This document shows positions 46,393-61,300 of a DNA stretch of 64,000 nucleotides, in pieces (the first letter of the stretch is position 1; each line of letters starts with the position of its first letter). The DNA is taken from the NCBI GenBank assembly GCA_021292105.1, contig CM037868.1, positions 29,586,403-29,650,402 on the forward strand, given 5' to 3'. The stretch is from Anadara kagoshimensis (lineage: Eukaryota; Mollusca; Bivalvia; Arcoida; Arcidae). The notes beneath the pieces are model-generated. The model was not told where the DNA came from, made no database searches, and saw only the letters and a program-made list of their open reading frames with translations. Position numbers and translations under genes: made by a program.

Positions 46393-49300
46393 AAACATAT
46401 TCACAACTAATAGATAGTAACAAAAGTTTAATGTTATGGGATACAATCTAACCATTTTAGTCATTGTTACCTAATTCGTGAGGTAATTCGTGACAGAATA
46501 TTGTAATGCTGGTTGACAACCCTGTCAGGTTACTGAGTGAGAATGCTGCTCCTACAGCTATTCCATCAGCAAAATTATGTATCCCATCTCCGATTATAAC
46601 CATTAATGCCAGTGATGTATTTGCTGAAAAAAAGAAAACTTGGTTCATTGTTTGGTAATAACGAGTCTAATTTTTCATTTCCAAAGTCCGCTGATAGTAC
46701 AAAGCAGGATGGACTGGGTGTTCTAACAGTACTATAACCGCACCGCTGAACATTATTATGTCATTACAACGCCGAACAAACTCGCGATTTTAATAATCAG
46801 TGGTTTCATTACGCGTTGCCTATCTGTTTCGTTCGTCTTCCAGTATATTTGTTTTTGTGCTACAATTATTGTTTACTTAATGCAAATAAAGTTATTACAT
46901 TTATTTTTATTATAAAGTCTAACCACGCCTCCATCATATATCATATGTCAAGTTTAACCACGCTTCCATCAGATATTAAGTCTAACCATGTCTCCATTAG
47001 ACGCAAAGTCTAACCACGCCTGCATTAGACGTCAAGTCTGCCACGCCTCATCAGATATTAAGTTTAACAACATGTTCAGTGTATATCAAGTCTAAACACG
47101 CCTTCGTGAGTTGTTAAGTCTGACCACGCCTCCATTATATGCACATCTTTACTTTACTTACTTTGTTTCTCCTCTGATGTTTTGTTGGTACCTTTGGCGT
47201 TCTCGTCCTTGCCGTTCATTGATACAACATACACATTTCCGTTTTTTTCCTGCAGAAATATAAACAAAAACAAATAACATCGGCTAAGTGGCTGGTTACA
47301 TGTGGCATGTGATGTGTTGCAATAGCTGATAACACAATCATTTCAAGCAAAAGATCAACATACGCGTGCCAATTGTCCCATCAGATCGTACATTTGGCCA
47401 CTAACAGTATATATTGCTTCTTTAAGCGTTTATGTCTTGCCTGTAGTTACTCATATAGAAGTATTGAGAAATGCTTTAAGAAGACAGTTACTTTATTATC
47501 CCCCAAAGTCGCTTGGTTGGGAGTAAAAAAAAATAAAAGTTAACTGCTACATGGACATCGCCATTGTTTGCTGACCATCATTCATTATTCAAAACATTCT
47601 TTTTTATTTCACACTAGGCTTTAAAGAATCAATCACAAAGCAAAACTAAGATATGAGATTGAAAAAACCTATACTAGTCCATGCAAACTCAACTTAAGTT
47701 AAACGAGTAAAATTTCACACGGTAAGTGAGGCCGGGTACTCCGGAATACCTACTGTTTAGCTAACAGCCTCCACGTATGAAGCCAAAATTGACTAGGATC
47801 TACGGGACGTCAAACATATCTTGTATAATTATGGGTACCGAGACATCATACTTTTCAACCTATTGTAATGACCGTCATTTGTTCAAAAGTCCGACGAATA
47901 CACAGGGGAGATAGTTACCTTTTTTGACTTATTAACGACGTCAAGCTCTAGATCAATATGTGAATGACCGTGATGAGAGGACATTCCCTGTAAAATATAA
48001 CACAAACTTGTAGTAGATTTTACTATAACAATAAAAACAATCTGAGCCTAAACAAACATAAAATTCCCACAACAAATAAGTAAAACAGAACTGACAAAAG
48101 TTTAATGAGAACTCTATAACTATCTTCATGTAATTAATTTAGCCTTGACTGTGGTTCAACTTCATTACTCACTCCTTCTCGGGTGTAAGTCTTGTAATGT
48201 GGCAATCTGGAATTTCAATTTCCAGGTACAAGATAACAAGGTCTTATCAGAAAGCGCGTAAAATGGCGTGATGGGACATTTTATAATTCCACGTAACCGA
48301 CAGAAATGTTTGTTCTCTGACGTCAACTTGTGGCGAACAATTTCATATCAGGTAATTTTTTTGCAATGTATATTTTTATTGACATAGAAAAACCACAATG
48401 AATACTGTTATTTACACACAATACAAAAACAATAGATAAATCAACATAGCCAATAATGCTGAAATAAATTATACAAAATATAGATGAATAATATTTATTT
48501 GTCCAAACTTTGAGGAAAAATTGCACACCTTTTTGCTAAACTACACTATGGAAATCGTGTGATGTGTTTTCCTATCAAACATCGTAGGATATGCTTTCGA
48601 AAAGATTTCAAAAGAACACTATATTATGGCAAACCTTATATAGTATTTTTCTGTAAATTATTCCTTCACAAATCAACATTTGGGTGTAAATCTAACGTGA
48701 CCTATACTTTATAGTAATAAACAAATTGTGCAAGGATAGAAAGAAAACCATTTGTGCTTTTAAATACTACAAGTGAACAGATAGACAGATGGAAAGCACC
48801 TGCCATTGAAAATGGAGAATATTACATTATTATATATCCTTGTATAATTATGTAAAATAAAAGAAAAATATTTACCCTTTTGCCTCTAACAACGGACATG
48901 ATAACCTCAAGTAGATAAAATGCATATATTCCTGAAAAATATGATTTCAATATAAATACAGAATATGTCAAAGAATTTGATTAAATACAAGTATATATTA
49001 TATTTTTTACCCCCCCCGCTTAAAACGTGGGGGTATATAGTGATAGGGGTGTCCATCCGTGTGTTCGTCCTTCCGTTACACCTTAGGGTACCTATCTCTT
49101 ATCCGCAACTCGTCTTAAACCCTTCAATGGATTTTCATGAAACTTTCACACAATCTTTGTGATATAATGTAGATGTGCACTTCATATTTAAAAATTTGAT
49201 CCGATGAATTTTTGGGAGCGGGGGTTATTTTTTGTGAGCTTGTGGCTAACAGTTTTTCTACTTAATTTCTATTTTCACGAACATTTGTCGGTGAAAATAT

Positions 49301-52300
49301 AAAAATGAGTGTACTTTGGATGTGATTATTTCTTAATCAGTCAAAACAAGAAGATATTCTGGTCTAGGTCATTAATTTTGAGAAATGAAATAAATCTGCT
49401 TCTTTGACAGAGAAACTTGTAAACTGGTGTGAAGTACATGGCTATTCAAGAAACAGCCAACTATAAAAAAAGACAAAAAACCTGACAACTAGACAAATGT
49501 TTGTCACCTATAAAAAGTTTCACATGTTTTACTCAAAAGACGACAGAATGATAGATCTAGAAGACACAAACTTTAGTGTACAATAATTGGTAGACAGATT
49601 TATCTCCCCTTATACAGAGTTTTCCTTGTAACATAACTTTTTAGAGACTTTTCAACAAATTTCACATTTAACAATGAAAAATTCATGGAAATTGACCAAG
49701 AAATAAATTTTTGAGAATTTGAAAAAAGTGGTTTTAAATGAAACAAAGGAGGATTTTACAAAGTGTCCGAATACTTCTCATACGTCTCTGTATGTACAAT
49801 GATGTGATGACACACATATTTTTCTCATGATTATATACAGACGAGTTAAGGTTTGAATTCTGGTGCCACATTATTGATGAATTCAAAAACACCTTCACAG
49901 TTTTAGTGACACAGAATTTCCCGAAGTTTGCTATTGTTGGATCGACACATTTCTTACAATATCACTTCAAAAGACAGAGACAATTCTTGGTAAATGCCGC
50001 ATGGTGCATCCACACAGCCGCAAAATCTTACTATTCTCGAAAACAGGTTCTTTATACTAGTATAGTTGTGTTTCCAAAAGCCTTCACTCTACTCATATAT
50101 ACAATGTACATGTATATATATTCTGTGTTCATAACATTATTTGAATGTGACTAGGTTAGAATTGTATTGTAAATATGTTTAATGTTTATTTTTTATTTTA
50201 TTTTTATATATTATGAAGCAATAAAGGATAGAATACTGGTATCTAAATTTCAAATTAAAAGCGGAATTATTTTTTACGGTGCCACAAAATTTTTATGTCT
50301 GAATTTTCATCATGATGTGAATTTTGTCATGAACAAATTCTTAAATATGTTTACGCCATGCATGACTAATTATTTAAGTTATTATATTCAAGAATGCATT
50401 TATCTGATAAAATGGTATACAAATCTCGAAAAAAATTTGTCATAGAATAATATTACCATCGTATAAATTCTTAAATGAAATTAATTAAATGATAAAAAAC
50501 TTGAGTAAAATGATGAAAAAACTGGTGTAAAATGATAAAAAAACTGGTGTAAAATGATAAAAAACTGGTGTAAAATGATGAAAAAACTGGTGTAAAATGG
50601 TGTAAAATGATGAAAAAACTGATGTAAAATGATGAAAAAACTGGTGTAAAATGATAAAAGAACTGGTGTAAAATGATGAAAAAACTGGTGTAAAATGATA
50701 AAAGAACTGGTGTAAAATGATAAAAAACTGGTGTAAAATGATAAAAAAAATTAAATAAAAACTGGTGTAAAATGATAAAAAACTGGTGTAAAACTGATAT
50801 TTGATAAGCGGCATATTTAAAAGCGTTTAATCACATAACAATTGGAGCGTTAAAGATGTCCGTAACAAAATGAAGAAGAAAAAAAAACCCGGCGAGAGTT
50901 AACTTAGTTTACAAACTCGTAAAAAGTTGTTACACGAGAGATACTTTTTGTATATAAAGTGACATTATTGTGTTTATAGCTTTCTGTACACTTAGAGTAC
51001 ATGTAGGTTACACAGGCATACAAATGTACTTTCAAACTTCCATCAGGGTAGCGAGACCTGGTGTGTATTAATTTACCTGCCAATGCTGCTAAGGCGTACA
51101 AAACAAATTTTTCTACTTCTATCGAACCAGAGTCATGACCATGTTCATCGGCTGAATGAAGGTGTAGTCCAAAAGCCTGAAAATAAAGAAATACTTAATA
51201 GTTGGAGGCAAGTTATATATTTTTTAACCATAACCATAACTCCATTGATAATTATGGGTAATAATAATAATAATCAAAATTCATCCATAGACATGGGAGA
51301 TATTGAGCGAAAATGATATTGGGACATATAGGCAGACGGGCAAGACAGGCAGCATAGACAGTTGACAGGCATACAGGTTGCTTTCTATTTACCCCCCCCC
51401 CCACCACACACTTAATGTGTTTTCAGGGATACAATACGATTTTAGAAGCTTATGCATTCCAAGTGGTAACATAACAGTGTAGTGTACAACACGTAGATAT
51501 AGCAGAGTTATCTCCCTTCTTACTTTTGTGATATGAATCCCTTTAACTAAGAAGTATACTAGAGTTTTATACTTATAGTTACCTCTGGCAGCAGGTGTAG
51601 TAAAGCATCGCCGGTCAGAGTACCAACTGCTATTCCCATAAATACTGATATGATGACCTTAAATGTCTCTTTTGATGCTAGTGGTATAAATAAAGCTCCA
51701 GTGAGAGAACAAAGACAAATAATAAACACGGCCAAAGAGCTGTAACCATACCCTGTAAAATAAAACATAGAGGAATTAGTAAGACAAATAACAAATATGG
51801 CCAAAGACCTGTAGCCATACCCTGTAAAATAAAAAAAAAACTGAAGGGATAAAAAGTAAAAAAGGGGGATAATTCGTATTTCGAGCCACAATCGCAAAGA
51901 GTTAAATGGAATGGAATAATGGTGTTTTACGTCCCAGTAAAGAGTGGCGGCCCGGTGTTTTACGTCCAATAAAGAGTGGCGGCCCGGTGTTTTACGTCCA
52001 ATAAAGAGTGGCGGCCCGGTGTTTTACGTCCAATAAAGAGTGGCGGCCCGGTGTTTTACGTCCAATAAAGAGTGGCCACCCGGTGTTTTACGTCCAATAA
52101 AGAGTGGCGGCCCGGTGTTTTACGTCCAATAAAGAGTGTTGGCCCGGTGTTGGTTTACGTCCCAGTAAAGAGTGGGGGCCCGGTTTTATGATGTTTGACG
52201 TATCATTGAAGAATAAAATTGAGTTATGTCTCTTAGATTCCAGTGCAATGTAGTAACTGTGTTTTACGTAACGGACAGATTATTTTACTAACAATGATGT

Positions 52301-55300
52301 GGTCGGGTCTGTGATGATGGAACATTGCGGTTATATTGAGTGTCGGAGGAAACCGGAGTGTCAGATAATATAAAACCACATATCTTTTGAAAGTAAACTA
52401 ACAAACCTTTTCACATTATGATCTGTCACGACGGGGGTTTGCACCGTGATTTGTAAGGTTGTCATTATAATTAGACAACTTAGAAATCCAGTCTATACAA
52501 CTTCAGTTAAAAATAGCGATCGCTTGAATGTCGATAACTCGGATAATCTGGACTGGATAACTAGAAGTCATCTACCGTCCTTACCAAAACCATAATTTAT
52601 CCTATATAATTAAACCTCGACAAAATTTCAAATACAAAACACGTGTACTGTCAATACAAGCATACTGTAAGGTCCAAAAATTAAGTTTTAATTTCAGAAT
52701 GAGGACATTATCTGAATATCATCTCGCGTCAAAGGTCAGAATATTCGAATATAAAATTCCTATGTTGACATTGTCTTCTTACAACATTTAAAATGTGAAG
52801 GCTTTATGTGTTACTCGTAAAAGTTTACCAAGTAACTTTTTAATCGACGACCGGAAATGTCAAACGCGCTACGGCCATTATTCGGAATTAAAATGATACG
52901 CAGACAAGACAACACAATATTAATATGTCATAAACATATGGAGTCATACCCGACGGAAAGATATGTGTATCACGTGATACATCGGTTGGATATTTTAGAT
53001 AATTAAACGTTTAGCTGTAAATGTTGATGTTTGAACGTAATAGTGTTTCTATACACCTTTGATATGTTATATTACGTATAAAGCGTTAAAAATGTTGCTC
53101 TTAGATTTAAAACTTTAATTTGCCTTAAGTATTTGGCATTTTGTATATATAGCTTTGAAAAAGATAATTTCAAAAACATTTTGCTCGGAGTTGTTTTTTT
53201 TAATTGCCTCAATTTGGAGTTTGATATTTTATACACAACTTCAAGTAACTTTTGCTATAGTTACCGTTCGAATTTTCGAAACAGCATTTCGTACATTCGC
53301 AATGGTTATTTCATAATTTCGCAATAGTAAATTTGTAGTAAGTTTGAAATACTATTCCGTATATTCGAAATACAATTACATATATTTAAAATACTAATTC
53401 GAAAATTCGAAATAACTATTGTGAAAATGCTATGTTTAAATTACAAAATAACGTTTTTACACGGGTGCCGTGTTTTTCAGTCTTACTTTCAGCTTCCCGT
53501 AATGCTTTCACTGTAGTATTCTGGACGGTTTTAGGGGCCTTTATCTCACACACTCCCGCTAGTTGTAGTGATATCAAAGTTGGAGATATCTCCTGTAATT
53601 TGGATTCTGTGATTCTCCCATCATGCTTTACGTTGTGTATGGCCAAAATTTCATCCGCAGTGAAACATTTCATAGCCTGAAATAAAACAAAAGTGCTCTT
53701 ATACATGGTGGTGAGGTCAAGAGTTGAGTAATGGTGTTTAACGTCCCAGTCAAGAATATTTCGCATATATCGAGACGTCCTAAGATATAGTCGAAGGGTG
53801 CAGAAATTTTGCCTGTGCGTTGCACTTATGGTGTAAATACAGCAAGATTCTTTATAATGATACGGGACATCGTTTATATTAAGTACCCATCCAAAAGAAC
53901 TGTTACTTTTATTTCGTAATACCGAGTGCTTGGCGAAAGAACAACCACTACCCACTTTGGAGCCTTGGGTCAGACCCAGCCAGTCGGGATTTGAACCGGT
54001 GAGGTCAGTCAAAACTTGCCTGATTTGGAAGATCCAAATTATCCCCAGATTTACGACATTCGTTGACTATTACATGCATTCATTAGATATAGAGTAGATC
54101 GTTTATTGAGACCCATAAAGTAAGTATTCTCAGTTTTACTAGTCTTCGGTGAATAAATAGAAACGAACAGTTACATCTGAATATAATGTATGTAGCAATA
54201 AACGACAAGAGCAACCACTGACAAACCAAAACCAAAACATGAAGTCTATGCAACGATATTCGACTTCTGAAGGATATACCGACCGGGGACGAAGTCCCCA
54301 AAAATCCAATAAAATAATAATTACCACTGATGGACTGGAATGTTGGTCATTACTGTGATGGTCAGTTGTATCACGTGACACACGTCGCAGGTTTAAATGT
54401 CCGGTATCACGTTTTCGTCTGTGGTTATGTCCATCGTCAGTTGACTCCTCTTGGTGACCAGCCTCAGTTGTATGGTTCTTAAGCTTTAGTTTACTGAGCA
54501 ATTCCTCAAAATCTGAAATGTAAATATCGTGAGTCATGATTAAGTTATATCGCAATACATTTAAATATCGGAATACTAAATGATAATCCCAATACTCTTT
54601 TTGAAATGTTCTAACATTTTTTCCTTAAATTATTTTGATATATTAATAGAGAGCATGTCAAGCTGCATGTCATCTCCATCGGGTCCGCTTCGTTTGTGGG
54701 ATTAATAATTTCATTGAAACATTTACTGGTACATACATAAGTTTATATTTTTTTCATGTTTTCATGGTGATAATGATGCCATTTGCAAAGTTACGTAAGT
54801 CGATATATATATATATATAACAGTTGCCATGCATTACTTTTGATGCATTATTGTGGAATAAATCTATGAGGATAAAAAGGCGGAGTTATGGACATAAAAA
54901 CATTTTCAGTTTGGAGTGAGATATAGAATAGACGGGCACTGTACATAATGTCGCCATCTAATAAACTATGACACAAAAAATAAAGATGTAGCCTGGTAAA
55001 CGTGGCTACAATCCAAATTCCTTGAAAAATGGGGTATTAGTAATTTAGCACTAAGTAAATAAGTTCCGAGTTATGGAAGATACAGTACAGACCTGTCCAA
55101 AGTTTAACACTATGCTAGCGCTGACAGCTCATGTCGGCCCCTCGTGATCAAAATCTTGACAGCATTCCGGCCACTAGCTATCCAGATTTCGGCCACTCGG
55201 CAGCCGAGCTTCTATTTATTTTCGTTAGCTCGGACTGGACATAAACTTTTGACAGAAATGTACTGCACTATATTAAATACATACCTGTATGGGATAAACT

Positions 55301-58300
55301 ATCATTGACTGCATGAAGACCCTCCATTAATGTGTGAACAAAATCCGACCGCCTAGGGAGCAGACGACAATCTTCTTCAACGTTAGAACCTAAATAAAAG
55401 AGATTTAATCATCAGATTTAAACAAGCTTTGTGAAGTGTGATTATTTTTGTGCTTTGTAAATTGCCTTGTGTTAATTTTGAATACTTATTTCACAAATAA
55501 ATAAATAAGTAAGTAAGTAAGTAAGTAAATAAAAAAATAAAAAAATAAATAAATAAATAAATAAAACATTAGCACGATAAGGCGTCTCCTGTGATTCAGT
55601 ATAAATAAATGAATATATTCATAATAGGTGCCCTTGTCAATTCACGAGTTTTTCAAATCAAACATGTACATGATAATCAAATAAGTAAAACTTCCATGTG
55701 GATAAAGGTCATAATGTTTTTAACTGAAAAGACGTTTATGTTATGTCATTGCGCCCAGTTTCATTAGCATGGCAAGCGCCCAGATCCATTAGCATGGCAA
55801 GCGCCCAGTTCCATTTGCGTGGCAAGTGTCCAGATCCATTAGTATAGCAAGCGCCCAGATCCATAAGCGTGGCAAGCGCCCAGATCCATCAGCATGGCAA
55901 GCGCCCAGATCCATCAGCATGGCAAGCGCCCAGATCCATAAGCGTGGCAAGCGCCCAGATCCATCAGCATGGCAAGCGCCCAGATCCATAAGCGTGGCAA
56001 GCGCCCAGATCCATCAGCATGGCAAGCGCCCATATCCATTAGCATGGCAAGTGCCCAGTTCCATTAACATGGCAAGCGCCCAGATCTATTAGCATGGCAA
56101 GCGCCCAGATCCATTAGCGTGGCAAGCGCCCAGATCCATTAGCGTGGCAAGTGCTCAGATCCATTAGAATGGCAAGTGCTCAGATCCATCAGCATGGCAA
56201 CATGTCACACCAATGTCATTGAGATATTTTGTATTTTATCAGCGTACCAAGTAACCAATACTCCTTAACGTTTGTGTGGAACGTTTTGGAAAACGTTTAC
56301 GTCGAAATTTCTCGGAGTAACGTCATTTTTACGAGAAGATGTGAGGTGAAGCGATTCCATATCCAATGGGAAATACTTGTTCCACAGAAACGTTATGGGG
56401 TATCACGTAGTACACACTGGCCAAGCCTTATTGGCGTATCAATGGATGCCTCTGGAGACTTTTATTCTGGTTCAGAAATGGTTGGGAATTACAACAAATA
56501 CAATGGAAAATTAATAATTTATATTAACGGTTTTAGACAATGCATTAGCCCTTGTTTTTTGCGGATTGCAAAATACCGGGGTGCTTCAGAAATACAAGTG
56601 ACATCTGAAGAAAAATGGTGTGGACAAGAGAAACAATTACCTCGTAAAGTTTTTTAGGTTCTGAGCCCTCTCGTCCGTCACGATTTCTTACATTCAATGA
56701 TCGTACATTTACTGCCGGAGTGATCAGTGTAACAATCAAGGTGACACCGAAAGTAGCTCGTATTTACCAATGGGGTCAATTGTAAATTTACCTGATAAGA
56801 TATGGTAGAGAACAACGGAGGATATTTGGTCTACAGAATCTCCTTCCAAGTGCATGCTGGGATTGTAGCCGGCTTGTTCAAAAATCGTCTTGCCGCTTGC
56901 ACACTTTAAAATAAGAGAACATAATAATTTTTTTAATCAGTAGTGTACTAACCTAATATATAAGGTCGCTTACCAAAAGGTGGTTGGGTACACCGTTTCC
57001 TCAACATTCTCTGACTGAACGTCGCAATAAAAGTGAAAACTCTTGATTTGGGGGTTAAACACCAAATTGGTGTTACCCCAATTGTAATTAACCGAATGTA
57101 CATGGAGTTATTAGTTTTTTGTAGAGTGGACTAGATTAATGGAGTTTTACTCTCCAGTCAAAATTCTTACAATTATATCGTGATGTTTAATTTATTGGTG
57201 GCGTCGGAAACAGGATTGTCTGAAGAAAACCTCACACCTCGCACTAGGATCTGAAGCTAGTTACTCTGAACCGAGTAAGATTCCAACCCAGACGGTGAGA
57301 GGTACTGTGGTCCGTGCTACGCGCTTGAAACCACTCGGCTACGAAGGTTCCTGTTTATTGTAGAGAAAAATGTCTTTAATACTAACTTAAGTTGAAATAC
57401 AAAAACCAGCTCGTCATTTTTTGCTAATTATGTTTCCCTGTCCTTGGCTTACCAGAAGTAACATAAGGGACATTGATGGCTGAGTGGTTAAGGCCTAAGA
57501 GGCTGTTGGTTCAAACCCGTTCGAACTCAAGTGAAAATGTTTTTCATTGCTCTTTAATAACGGTGGTAGGCTTAGTAACTATATATAAACTGAGTGAACT
57601 CAGCTGTTTATCTGAGCTGTTCTGGTATTTTAAAATTCAGCAGGGAAAATAAACCTTTCAATTTATTACTTTAAATAGCATGCTATCGCGGATAAGTATC
57701 TCCTACTGGATTCACATACATTGTATATCTTGACAATGGACTGGACATGCCTCAAGGTAATTCACATTTTTATAATCCGTATTAATCCCTTCATATGACC
57801 TTAAAAATGTACTTTAAATGATAAAGGCAATAAACATTGACCTGTCCACTTGACTTTTATTAAAAATATCTATCCCGGCAATACATGGCTAGTGCTAAGA
57901 TCAACAGTTATTACATAAACAATGAACGTTTCCCCATGATGTACACGAAATAAACACGTGTGCTCCATATGCATAAATGTATTGGTCCACAATAAGTATT
58001 TAGATCAAAGGTCAAGCGACAGGTCGAATTTGTTTGCTTATATACAAATGTATATATAACCTGTAATAAAACATTTATCCTGTGTCGGACATAACCGTCC
58101 GAGTCCGTATAAATTTGATTTCAACTCTAGAATTTTAGGACATATACAGGACCTAACTCATGGAAAGCTAGGTTATCAGGAAGCGTTGACAAAGAACCAT
58201 TTTTAAAAATGATGTGTTTTGTAAATACACACGTATCGGGTACATATGAATGGCATGTATACAAGGGCCTAAGTTGTGTAAAGTAAGCACAAGAAATTGT

Positions 58301-61300
58301 CTTCTTGTTAATTCCTGAAAAATTGCTGGTTCGACGTAAAATTATATTCCACAGTTTACCTTCTTTAGAAGCTTAATCACGAAATCAGTGAATAAGATCA
58401 CCCGCCAAAAGGTACTCTTATGATTAAAGGGCCATAACTCCTAGGAAAATGAGAAAACCAACTCGGGTTAATGGTATGCGCAACAATGCGCATCTCCATT
58501 CAATGTTGATGTTTCGAACTAAGTTTCTTCAAATAGTGCCCCCTAGTGCTGGAGAAATACTGTGTAAAAGAAATGCTTGGATGGGCGAAAGTTGTCGGCG
58601 TTTCATCATATTCAAGATTAACGGTTATATATATGAATGGCGGCGTTTGTAATTGACATTGTCTTACCTTGGCTTCAATAGTGTCCGGCATTTCCTCATG
58701 GCCATGGTCGTTGTCGCCATGGTCACCCATCTTCTCCGTTTGGCTATGATCATGGTCGTCATGGTGATCACTGTTCTTCTTAATGTAGGTATTTAGTTGT
58801 TCTAAGAACTCTTGAAGTGGCCCACTTTCGATCTCAGGTCCTTTGAAGACACGTGACAATAAGCTATCTTTGTACGTTTTGTAGTCTTTATCGAGAATGA
58901 TCGTTCTGCTACAGTTTAATGGAAAATCTAGCAGCTGAGCTAATAGTATGGTTGAAGCTTTACCAAATTCGGCCTCCGACAAAATACCAGTACTGTTAAT
59001 CTGTAGACTATTGTACACATCGTCAGCATCTAAACACTGAAATAATAACACAAAACACTGAAATTACAAGACAAACACTAAAATTATAACAAAAAACACT
59101 GTAATTATAACACAAAAACACTGAAATTATAACACATAACACTGAAATTATAACACAAAACACTGAAAATACATGTATAACACAAAAACAATGGATTTTG
59201 CGTAAGTGTAGGTCTATTAACCAACTGAAGACCTATCGACAAACAAACCCACCCACCACCCACCAACCAACTAACCAACCGACCGACCGACCGACCAAAC
59301 AATAAATAAATCAATCAATCAGAAGAGAAATCAAGGAAGTAACAAAAAATAAATAAATAAATCGATCAACCTAACGACTAACCAACCAACCAATCGTTAA
59401 ACAACCAACTAAACAAACTAAGGTAGAACGATCGAACAAACCCCTGAGGAAGCAGTAGATCAACTGACCAACCAAAACACCAACCAACAGTCAATGAATC
59501 AAAAAGGAAGACAACCAACCAACCAACAAAAAGAAAACAAAAACAGTCAACAGCCAATCAAGAAGAAAGCAATCGATTAATCAGTAGTCAAAGCAACTAA
59601 CCAACCAACGAACAATTAGTCAACCGGCCAACGAACCAACGAACCAACCAACAAGTTAACCAACCGACGACAAATTACCAACCAACAATCAGTCAACCAG
59701 CCAACCAACCAGTTAACCAACCAACCAAAGAACCAACCAACGACAAATTACCAACCAACAATCAGTCAACCAGCCAACCAACCAACGAACCAACCAACCA
59801 AAGAACCAACCAACGACAAATTACCAACCAACAATCAGTCAACCAGCCAACCAACCAACGAACCAACCAACCAAAGAACCAACCAACGACAAAATAACCA
59901 ACAATCAGTCAACCAGCCAACCAACCAAACGAACCAACCAACCAAAGAACCAACAACGACAAATTACCAACCAACATCAGTCAACCAGCCAACCAACCAA
60001 CGAACCAACCAACCAAAGAACCAACCAACGACAAATTACCAACCAACAATCAGTCAACCAGCCAACCAACCAGTTAACCAACCCCAAGAACCAACCAACG
60101 ACAAATTACCAACCAACAATCAGTCAACCAGCCAACCAACCAACAAACCAACCAACCAAAGAACCAACCAACGACAAATTACCAACCAACAATCAGTCAA
60201 CCAGCCAACCAACCAGTTAACCAACCAACCAAAGAACCAACCAACGACAAATTACCAACCAACAATCAGTCAACCGGCCAACCAACCAACGAACCAACCA
60301 CCCAACCACCCACCAATTATATCAACCAACGAACCACCCACCCACCAATTATATCAACCCACCCACCACCCACCCACAACCAACCAACAAGTTCAACGAC
60401 AAATTACCAACCAACAATCAGCCAATCAACCGACCATCCAACCCACCCACCTACCCACCCACCAATTATATCAACCACCAACCAACCAAACATTATACAT
60501 TTAATAGCCAAATTTCCATGTCGTTCTGATATGATAGTTATAAAATCAAACACGTGATTTTAAAGTGGTTTATAGTCCATTGGTTGTAAAATAAGTGGGT
60601 TAGCACTATAACCACTGCGCATAAGGAGATACCGATTTTGACCTAGCATCCATAGACCGCGTGAACACTGGTTTTGTGAATGCCTCAATACCTTTATACT
60701 TGATTGAGGAAGTTCAAATTAAAGACATGTCATAAAGAGTTAGGTAATCATTGAAAAAGTCGCAATTCATGCCCCTACGGAATATCATAGCACTCACAAA
60801 ACCCCTTTTGTTTGTCTGTAACGATTTAGAACTATCAATAAAAACAACGGTTATATGCTGGATCCGGACATGCGGCAATGAATTTTTGTTTTAATTTCAA
60901 ATATTATAAGTATATTTAGGGTTTATTGAGACTTTTTAAATTTTGTTCTCAAGTTGAAAAATACCGTAGAGGGTACGGGGCATGTCCCGATCATAGGCGC
61001 GAGATTGCGCTAAAAGCGCAGTACAGCGAGCTCCTTCTAGACCTTAGTACCTAAAATTTCTGGACTCGTCCCTTTTTAAATTCCTTGATCTGCCTGTTAG
61101 TGTGGCTCTAATTATTTCCTGGTTTGGACCAGAATGGTCCAACCCAGTTCTAGATAACCCTTTTTCTATTTATACATGTACATGTATATGTATACAAATT
61201 CATATATTTTGAAAATATTATTTGATTATTTATAGAAAAAGCAGCATTATCATAAATATGTCCATAAAAAACAAGTATAATCAGTTTCTGAATAATGAAC

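Noticed and set aside
50485..50814. 109-aa Phe/Tyr-rich frame
   Set aside because: Reading of the 21-bp minisatellite on the minus strand.
53432..53680. 82-aa plus-strand frame
   Set aside because: Shadow of ZIP exon 6, whose minus-strand frame has family motifs and correct splice sites.
55789..56092. Frames with repeated [17 protein letters not shown] or [13 protein letters not shown] units
   Set aside because: Both are products of the 25-bp minisatellite, one on each strand.
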